Of a stretch of 64,000 nucleotides of DNA, positions 58,153 to 64,000 are shown in pieces (the first letter of the stretch is position 1; every line of letters begins with the position of its first letter). The translations under genes and the position numbers were made by a program. The DNA comes from Stenotrophomonas sp. 704A1 (lineage in GTDB: Bacteria > Pseudomonadota > Gammaproteobacteria > Xanthomonadales > Xanthomonadaceae): the NCBI RefSeq assembly GCF_030549525.1, contig NZ_CP130831.1:4551501-4615500 (forward strand). The letters are read 5' to 3'. The notes beneath the pieces are model-generated. The model saw nothing but the letters and a program-made list of their open reading frames with translations. It made no database searches and was not told the DNA's origin.

Positions 58153-59070
58153 ATGTCCATGAAAGAGATTCGCAAGCTGCCAGCTTCGGCGGGCGCCCAG
58201 TGGTTGCTGGATACGTTCTCGCTGTATCGGCGTGCGCCGCTGCAGTTGGCCCGGATCGGCCTGGCCTGGTTGCTGGTGAACTGGGTGGTCACCCTGCTGG
58301 GCACGATGCTGCCCGGTGCCGCCGGCCTGGCCCTGCAGATGATGACGCTGGTGATTTCGCCGGTGATGTTCGGCGGCATGCTGTACGCCATGGGCGAGAT
58401 CGACCAGGGCCGCCCGGGCCTGGCCTCGCACCTGCTGCAGCCGATCCGCGACCGCCGCGTCAGCCACCTGCTGGTGCCGCTGGCGATCCAGGTGCTGGCG
58501 GTGCTCCTGCTCGGCGCGCTGCTGTACCTGATGATCGGCCGCGAAGGCTTTGCGGCCTTCAGCGATACCATGACCAAGATGCAGGAGCTGGGCCGCAGCG
58601 GGCAGCAGATCAGCCCGGAAACCGCCGCCGAGCTGGTGGCCAACCTGCCGGCGCAACGCATCGCACTGTGGATGCTGCTGGTGTTCTGCACCGCCGTCGC
58701 GCTGACCCTGGCGATGTTCACCCAGCCGGCGCTGGTGGTGTTCGACCGCCAGAGCGGCATGCACGCGCTGCGCCTGAGCCTGCAGGGCTGCATCGAGAAC
58801 ATCGGCGCGACCGCCGTGTTCACCCTGCTCGGCCTGATCGCCGCCTTCTGCGTCTACGTGCTGTTCGTGATCGTGGTCCAGCTCGGCATGCTGCTTGGCG
58901 GCCCGCTGGCGGCGGCCTTCATCGCGCAGCTGGCGTTCACCACGGTGCTGATGCCGCTCTATGTCGGCGCGGTCTATGCCGCCTGGAAGCAGATGTTCGT
59001 GCACCGTGGCAGCCGCGGCGCGCCGCCGGTGCCGACCACCCCGACCTCGAGCGACATCTTCCACGCCTGA
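58153..59070 (+). CDS. BPSS1780-type multispanning membrane protein
   Basis: A 305-residue inner-membrane protein with about six helices; MKEIRKLPASAGAQWLLDTF and WLLVNWVVTLLG open it. A conserved protein of unknown function in Gammaproteobacteria and Betaproteobacteria. ATG at 58153 or 58159. Confidence 0.78.
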   Translation: MSMKEIRKLPASAGAQWLLDTFSLYRRAPLQLARIGLAWLLVNWVVTLLGTMLPGAAGLALQMMTLVISPVMFGGMLYAMGEIDQGRPGLASHLLQPIRDRRVSHLLVPLAIQVLAVLLLGALLYLMIGREGFAAFSDTMTKMQELGRSGQQISPETAAELVANLPAQRIALWMLLVFCTAVALTLAMFTQPALVVFDRQSGMHALRLSLQGCIENIGATAVFTLLGLIAAFCVYVLFVIVVQLGMLLGGPLAAAFIAQLAFTTVLMPLYVGAVYAAWKQMFVHRGSRGAPPVPTTPTSSDIFHA

Positions 59071-59081
59071 CCCGGTCGCGC

Positions 59082-59155
59082 GGTGGCGCCGGGCCATGCC
59101 CGGCGGGCGCAGACTCCATCGGCTTCAGCAACGCCGGGCCTGGCCCGGCGCGGCC
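59082..59155. repeat. SMAG inverted pair, partly degenerate
   Basis: GGTGGCGCCGGGCCATGCCC and CGCCGGGCCTGGCCCGGCGC with GGCC, inverted around a CATCGGCTTC linker. It lies just past the tatC stop. Confidence 0.7.
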
Positions 59156-59158
59156 GCA

Positions 59159-59908
59159 TCACGCGGCGGGTTTCTTCACCACCGACGATGGCACCAGCCA
59201 GCGCGCGGCGTGGATGCCCAGTTCGTACAGCAGGCACATCGGGATCGCCAGCATCAGCTGCGACACCACGTCCGGCGGGGTCAGCACCGCCGCCACCACG
59301 AAAATGCCGACGATCGCGTATCCGCGGCCTTCCTTGAACTGCTGGGGTGTCACCCAGCCCAGCAGCACCAGGATCACCATCGCCACCGGCAGCTCGAAGC
59401 TGCCGCCGAAGGCGAAGAAGATCGCCAGCACGAAATCCAGGTAGGCGTTCGCATCCGGGGTGATCGCAATCACGTCCGGGCTGAAGGTGGTGAGGAAGTG
59501 GAACACCGCCGGCAACACCAGGAAGTACGCGAACGCGCAACCGGTGTAGAACAGCAGGACCGACGACACCAGCAGCGGCACCGCCAGGCGCTTCTCGCGC
59601 GCATACAGCCCGGGCGCGACGAACGCCCACAGCTGGTACAGCAGCCAGGGCACCGCCACGAACAGGGCGACGAAGAAGGTCAGCTTCAGCGGAGCAAAGA
59701 AGGCGCCGGCCGGGTTGGTGGCGATCATCGTCTGCCCGTTCGGCAGCTGCGAGACCAGCGGTTCGGCCAGGGCGTTGTAGAGCCGCTGGGTGAACGGCAA
59801 CAGGCCCAGCAGCACCACGCCCAGCCCCAGCAGCGCACGCACCAGGCGCCCGCGCAGTTCCACCAGATGTTCCACCAGCGAGCTTTCGCCGAAGTCCTGA
59901 TCGCTCAT
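59159..59908 (-). CDS. tatC: Sec-independent translocase TatC
   Basis: A 249-residue, six-helix membrane core receptor for twin-arginine substrates. [40 protein letters not shown] and [15 protein letters not shown] are recognisable. ATG overlaps the tatB stop by 4 nt. Confidence 0.95.
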   Translation of the reverse strand: MSDQDFGESSLVEHLVELRGRLVRALLGLGVVLLGLLPFTQRLYNALAEPLVSQLPNGQTMIATNPAGAFFAPLKLTFFVALFVAVPWLLYQLWAFVAPGLYAREKRLAVPLLVSSVLLFYTGCAFAYFLVLPAVFHFLTTFSPDVIAITPDANAYLDFVLAIFFAFGGSFELPVAMVILVLLGWVTPQQFKEGRGYAIVGIFVVAAVLTPPDVVSQLMLAIPMCLLYELGIHAARWLVPSSVVKKPAA

Positions 59909-60381
59909 GGCCGGCGCTCCTGGAGGGCAGGCACGTCGGCCGACGTCTGCGCGGGGGGTGCGGTCGTGGCGCTGCCGGTCTCCGGCGCCGCCACGCTGCC
60001 GCCTTCCGGCGCGGCCGGTGCAGGAACGGGGCTGTCGGCCAGGTGGGGCGGCAGGTCCGCCGGTGCCGGCGCACGTACCTCGCGGGTCAGCGTGTCGCTG
60101 TGCTGCTGCATCTGCTCGGCCTCGCGGCGCACGGCTTCGCCGCTGGCGCGCAGCTGGTTCTCGGTCTCCTGCATGCCCTGGCGCACGTCCTGCATCTGCC
60201 GCTTGATCTCGTCAGCCTGCAGTTCACGTTCCAGTTCCTGCTTGACCGAATCCCATTGGTTGCGCGCACGGCGCACCCACAGCCCGGCGAAGCGGGCCGC
60301 CTTGGGCAGGCGCTCGGGGCCGAGCACCACCAGGGCGACCACTGCGATCACCAGCAGTTCGCTGAAGCCGATATCAAACAC
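59905..60381 (-). CDS. tatB: Sec-independent translocase TatB
   Basis: A 158-residue protein with a membrane helix [20 protein letters not shown], an amphipathic helix and a Pro/Ala-rich tail. Start is GTG at 60381. It recognises the precursor with TatC. Confidence 0.93.
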   Translation of the reverse strand: MFDIGFSELLVIAVVALVVLGPERLPKAARFAGLWVRRARNQWDSVKQELERELQADEIKRQMQDVRQGMQETENQLRASGEAVRREAEQMQQHSDTLTREVRAPAPADLPPHLADSPVPAPAAPEGGSVAAPETGSATTAPPAQTSADVPALQERRP

Positions 60382-60396
60382 CGCGACCGCTCCGGA

Positions 60397-60624
60397 TCAA
60401 CGTGCGTTGCGGTCGTGCTCGTCCTGCGCGGTGCGCGCGGCGTCCTGGCTGCGCGACTCGTCGCCCAGCTGCGCGTTCGGCTTGTCTTCGTCGCGCATGC
60501 CCTTCTTGAATTCCTTGACCGCAGAACCGAGGTCCTTGGCGCCGCTGGTCAGGCGCTTGGTGCCGAACACCAGCAGGACGATGGCCAGCACGACCAACCA
60601 ATGCCAGATGCTGAAACTGCCCAT
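60397..60624 (-). CDS. tatA: Sec-independent translocase TatA
   Basis: A 75-residue protein: one membrane helix [19 protein letters not shown], then an amphipathic helix [19 protein letters not shown] and a charged tail. Start at 60624 (MGSFS) rather than an upstream ATG at 60663. First gene of tatABC. Confidence 0.95.
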   Translation of the reverse strand: MGSFSIWHWLVVLAIVLLVFGTKRLTSGAKDLGSAVKEFKKGMRDEDKPNAQLGDESRSQDAARTAQDEHDRNAR

Positions 60625-60699
60625 AAGACGCTCGTTTACGTGAGTGATCAGAGTGTCGAGCATAGCGCACCGGCTGTAAGCCGGCGCGCGTGACGAAAG

Positions 60700-61590
60700 T
60701 CAGTTGTTGCCCAGTGTCTCGGTGCGGATTTCACCATCGTTGACCGGCTGGAAGCCCTGCTGTGCCGGCGGCGGGGTCTGCGGCACCGCCTGCAGCGGGG
60801 CGGTGGTCGCTTCAGCCGGCGCGGCCGGGGCGGCCGGCGGCGCCTGAACAGGGGCCGGTGCGGCGCTGGCGGCCGGGCGCGGTGCGGCCTCGCCAGTGCG
60901 GTTGTTGCGCGCCGCGTAGGTGGCCTCTTCCAGGCGATCGCGGAAGGCGACCACATCCATCGACGGCGAACCGGCCGCACGCCCCTCGAAGATCATCCGC
61001 GGCGTGGTGTTGCTGCCATAGGCATCCAGGTTGGCCGCGTCGTCGATCTGCAGGATCGCGCCATCCAGCGCCACGCCGGCGAACAGGCCACGCGCACGCG
61101 ACCACGACCAGATCTCGGCCTTCAGCTGGCCATCGGTGGCCGCCGCCGCGTTGCGGCCGACCGGGCCGGCGGCAACGCCGGCATCGGCGCCAAGGGTGAA
61201 CTTGCCGTTGACCAGGTTGTCGAGGCTGCGGTCATTGCGGAACACCAGCACCACATCCGACGACTGCACACCGGCCTGGAAGCCGATGCTGCCACCGGTG
61301 AGCTTGATGAATACCGGGTTCGACCACGCGCCGTTGGGCATGCGGACCGACATCAGGCCGTGGCCGCGGCGGCCACCGATGACCAGGCCTGCCTTGATCG
61401 TGTCGGGAATGACGATGACCGCGCGGCCTTCGTCGAGCAATTTGTCCGGAATACCCTGTTCAGGGATTTCCTGGATTTCAGCCAGGACGCGCACCGCGTT
61501 GCGGGCGCGCTGGTCTTCCTGCGGTCCGGCCATGGCCTGGCTGGACAGCAGGCTGGCGGCGATCAGCAGGGCTTGGATCGGGCGACGCAT
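60700..61590 (-). CDS. SYLF-domain (Ysc84-like) lipid-binding protein
   Basis: A 296-residue secreted protein with signal peptide (ALLIAASLLSSQAMA). The SYLF domain spans about 40-220: IVIPDTIKAGLVIGGRRG, GSIGFQAGVQSSDVVLVF and the AEIWSWSRARGLFAGVAL core. A Pro/Ala/Gln-rich tail follows (about 230-285). In eukaryotes SYLF binds phosphoinositides; the bacterial role is unclear. Confidence 0.9.
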   Translation of the reverse strand: MRRPIQALLIAASLLSSQAMAGPQEDQRARNAVRVLAEIQEIPEQGIPDKLLDEGRAVIVIPDTIKAGLVIGGRRGHGLMSVRMPNGAWSNPVFIKLTGGSIGFQAGVQSSDVVLVFRNDRSLDNLVNGKFTLGADAGVAAGPVGRNAAAATDGQLKAEIWSWSRARGLFAGVALDGAILQIDDAANLDAYGSNTTPRMIFEGRAAGSPSMDVVAFRDRLEEATYAARNNRTGEAAPRPAASAAPAPVQAPPAAPAAPAEATTAPLQAVPQTPPPAQQGFQPVNDGEIRTETLGNN

Positions 61591-61755
61591 GGCAGGCTCC
61601 AGAAGTCAGTCCATAGGAAGATATAGCAAGTGACTGAAATTAGTAGTGTTGTGATGAATCTCCAATGAGCGCTGCCTGCCGCGATCAACGCGCTCGATGC
61701 GCGCGATCGAACACCTGCATGCCGGCGCGGCGATGGATCGGCGACAATACCCGCC

Positions 61756-62718
61756 ATGCTCGACGCACCCGATACCGCCGTGCTGGCGGTCAACCTAGGC
61801 ACGCCCGAGACGCCGACGGCTCCTGCCGTACGCCGTTACCTGGCTGAATTCCTCTCCGACCCGCGTGTGGTCGCGATCCCGCCGCTGCTGTGGCTGCCGC
61901 TCCTGCGTGGCCTGATCCTGCCGCTGCGCAGCGGCCGGTCGGCGGCCAAATACGCCCAGGTGTGGCTGGCGGACGGTTCACCACTGATGGTCCACACCCG
62001 CCAGCTGGCGCAGGCGATGCAGGCGCTGCTGCCAACACTGCGCGTGCGCCACGCCATGCGCTACGGCGCGCCGGCGCTGACCGCCGAACTGGACCGGCTC
62101 GCGGCCGAGGGCGTGCGCCGCATCGTGGTGCTGCCGCTGTACCCGCAGTATTCGACCACCACCACCGCGTCGGTCGAGGATCGGGTCGATGCCTGGCAGC
62201 GCCGCAATCCCGGCATCACCGTCAGCCTGGTGCAGGATTATTCGATCGACCCGGACTGGGTTGCCGCCGTCGCCGCGTCGATCCGGCACCACTGGCAGCA
62301 GCATGGCCGCGGCCAGAAGCTGATGTTTTCCTTCCATGGCATTCCACAGCGCCTGGCCGACGCCGGTGATCCCTACCCGCAGCGGTGCGAGGCCAGTGCC
62401 CGTGCCATTGCCGCCGCACTCGACCTGACCGCCGACCAATGGCAGCTGGGCTATCAGTCGCGCTTCGGCCGCGAACGCTGGCTGCAACCGTATGCCGAGC
62501 CGAGCCTGTGGGCATTGGCGGATGCGGGGGTGAAGCGGATTGACGTGGTCTGCCCCGGGTTTGCCACCGATTGCCTGGAAACGCTGGAGGAAGTCGCGAT
62601 GGGATTCAGCGAGACGCTGGCCGAGCGCGGTGCGCAGATGCACTACATCCCCTGCCTCAATGCCAGTGCCGAGCACGCGCGCGCATTGGCACGCCTGGCC
62701 GTGGCATCGCTGGCATGA
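61756..62718 (+). CDS. hemH: ferrochelatase
   Basis: A 320-residue enzyme inserting Fe2+ into protoporphyrin [22 protein letters not shown] start, [37 protein letters not shown] (catalytic His) and [15 protein letters not shown] are motif regions. Overlaps the next gene by 4 nt (ATGA). Confidence 0.95.
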   Translation: MLDAPDTAVLAVNLGTPETPTAPAVRRYLAEFLSDPRVVAIPPLLWLPLLRGLILPLRSGRSAAKYAQVWLADGSPLMVHTRQLAQAMQALLPTLRVRHAMRYGAPALTAELDRLAAEGVRRIVVLPLYPQYSTTTTASVEDRVDAWQRRNPGITVSLVQDYSIDPDWVAAVAASIRHHWQQHGRGQKLMFSFHGIPQRLADAGDPYPQRCEASARAIAAALDLTADQWQLGYQSRFGRERWLQPYAEPSLWALADAGVKRIDVVCPGFATDCLETLEEVAMGFSETLAERGAQMHYIPCLNASAEHARALARLAVASLA

Positions 62719-63572
62719 GCCTGCAGCCGTTTGAACTGGAGGTGGGCGGTGCCCGTGTCGCCGGCCTGCGCCAGCGCGGGCCGGGTCCGCGCGTACTGGC
62801 ACTGCACGGTTGGCTCGACAACGCTGCCAGCTTCGTACCGATGGCGCCGCATCTGCCGGAGCTGGACCTGGTGGCGATCGACCTGCCGGGGCACGGCCAC
62901 AGTGCGCATCTGCCGGTCGGTGCGGTCTACACCACGCCGGCGGCGATCACCCACGTACTGGATGTCGCCGATGCGCTCGGCTGGGACCGGTTCTGCCTGG
63001 TCGGGCACTCGATGGGCGCCGGCATCGCCAGCCTCACCGCTGCGGTCAGCGACCGCGTCGAGAGGCTGGTGGCCATCGAGGCGCTGGGTGGCCTGCGCGG
63101 GCCGGAAGACGAAACTGCGTCCCGCCTGCGCGACCATGTGACGGCAAGCCGCGCCCTGTCGCGCAAGCAGCTGCGTGTATTCCCCGACCTGGCCGCGCCG
63201 ATACGCGCGCGGATGATGACCAACCAGCTCAGTGAAGGATGCGCGCGGCTGCTGGTCGAGCGTGGCGTGGAAGCGGTGGCGGGCGGCTATCGCTGGTGCA
63301 GCGATCCGCGCCTGATGCTGCCCACCGCAATCCGGCTCAGCGAAGGCCAGATCGACAACCTGCTGCAGGCCATCGCCTGCCCCACCCAGGTCATCTACGC
63401 CACGCCCGCACAGCCGTACTACCCCGAGCCGATGCGCAGCCAGCGACTGCAGCACCTGCGTGACGGCCGCCTGGCGGTGTTCCCCGGCAACCATCATCTG
63501 CACATGGAACAGCCGGCCCAGTGTGCTGCGGTGATCGAGGCCTTCCTCGGCGCCAACGGCAACGCCGGCTGA
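62715..63572 (+). CDS. alpha/beta-hydrolase
   Basis: A 285-residue hydrolase. [13 protein letters not shown] and the nucleophile elbow VGHSMGAG (Ser about 104) are present, and the C-terminal [12 protein letters not shown] gives the His. Substrate unknown; coupled to hemH by ATGA. Confidence 0.85.
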   Translation: MSLQPFELEVGGARVAGLRQRGPGPRVLALHGWLDNAASFVPMAPHLPELDLVAIDLPGHGHSAHLPVGAVYTTPAAITHVLDVADALGWDRFCLVGHSMGAGIASLTAAVSDRVERLVAIEALGGLRGPEDETASRLRDHVTASRALSRKQLRVFPDLAAPIRARMMTNQLSEGCARLLVERGVEAVAGGYRWCSDPRLMLPTAIRLSEGQIDNLLQAIACPTQVIYATPAQPYYPEPMRSQRLQHLRDGRLAVFPGNHHLHMEQPAQCAAVIEAFLGANGNAG

Positions 63573-63698
63573 CCACGCAGCGGCGCACGCGCTTCACTCT
63601 GCAGCGGTGCGGCCGATAGAACGGTAGCGGGTCCCTGTACCCGCAGCACGCAGGCCTCTGTGCCTGCGGCTCGTTCTTGGTTCTGCAAGGAAGGCCGC

Positions 63699-63848
63699 AT
63701 GTCCCGTCTGCTGCACCGTCATCCACAGGACGTGGCCACGGTGTCTGTTCCCTCCGCTGCCGCTGGCAGCGCATGTCCCCCATTCCTGGTCCGTGCCGTC
63801 TCCGCGCCCGTGTGCGCGGGGCCTGGCACGGCCATGGCCGTTCGTTGA
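63699..63848 (+). CDS. possible 49-residue small protein or leader peptide
   Basis: ATG with AAGGAAGGCCGC before it and no recognised domain. Ala/Pro/Val-rich, no membrane helix. It ends 14 nt before the next start, so it may be a leader for that gene. Coding status is uncertain. Confidence 0.4.
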   Translation: MSRLLHRHPQDVATVSVPSAAAGSACPPFLVRAVSAPVCAGPGTAMAVR

Positions 63849-63862
63849 TCCAGGAGTTGCTG

Positions 63863-64000
63863 ATGTCCCTTGTTCCCTCGCGCCCGCCCGATCCGGGCCG
63901 CCCTCCCTATCTGCAGCAGCTGGCGCGGCGGGGTGATCGCCGCTTGCTGCTGGGAAGCGCCGTGCTGGCGCTGTGCGCGGTTGCTGCGGCCGCCCGTACA
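63863..64000 (+). CDS. incomplete gene with N-terminal membrane segment
   Basis: MSLVPSRPPDPGRPPYLQQL is followed by a cytosolic basic stretch and a hydrophobic helix LLLGSAVLALCAVAAAA at residues 30-45. CAGGAG lies 7 nt before the ATG. It runs off the window at 64000. No family recognised. Confidence 0.6.
   Translation, partial: MSLVPSRPPDPGRPPYLQQLARRGDRRLLLGSAVLALCAVAAAART

Overview
The window is high-GC (about two-thirds G+C) chromosomal DNA of a gammaproteobacterium of the family Xanthomonadaceae. It is most likely the Stenotrophomonas maltophilia group. The signs are the many GTAG-headed palindromic repeats of the SMAG type (GTAGCGCCGGGC...), the gene orders rsmG-parA-parB and tatABC-SYLF-hemH, and the protein sequences. 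No prophage, integrase, insertion sequence or CRISPR array was seen.

Layout. 1-5741: an RNA-repair island. A sigma-54 activator with an RNA-sensing CARF-like domain (rtcR, + strand) faces away from rsr (Ro60), then a noncoding stretch, then rtcB and rtcA (- strand). The 500-bp stretch between rsr and rtcB encodes three consecutive Y RNA-like RNAs with tRNA-like domains, the most notable content of the window. 5815-15777: mixed housekeeping genes: a small membrane protein, an unknown 184-residue protein, a phosphatase, uvrD, a flavoprotein, cardiolipin synthase, rpmB-rpmG, a glycosyltransferase, a LysR regulator and RidA. 15943-21977: a czcICBA-type heavy-metal efflux operon. 22079-33303: a DUF885 protein, a four-copy tandem repeat, lipid/sugar genes, a SUFU-domain protein, parAB-rsmG, a PPTase, GlsB, xthA and an aldehyde dehydrogenase. 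33476-44119: a carboxylate/acetate module: an MHS-type transporter, a DcaP-like porin, acs, and the response regulator CrbR with the transporter-kinase hybrid CrbS. A Mn2+ riboswitch and mntP lie between crbR and crbS. 44249-55472: S46 dipeptidyl-peptidase, tamB-tamA, glyS-glyQ. 55555-64000: an isolated GspE-type ATPase, a glutamine amidotransferase, a membrane protein, tatABC, a SYLF protein, hemH, an alpha/beta hydrolase and an incomplete gene.

How it works together. When RtcR senses RNA damage it should switch on one transcript from a near-perfect sigma-54 promoter (4016-4031). That transcript would give the Ro60 ring protein, three Y RNAs that could tether or gate it, the ligase RtcB and the cyclase RtcA. 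The known Salmonella arrangement (rsr-yrlBA-rtcBA) has two Y RNAs; here there are three, of two structural classes. The middle one looks like a circularly permuted tRNA that keeps an Asp-type anticodon loop. In the acetate region, CrbS/CrbR probably controls acs and perhaps the adjoining porin and transporter. Positions, stems and motifs were read by eye from the sequence; family assignments rest on recalled family features, not on searches.
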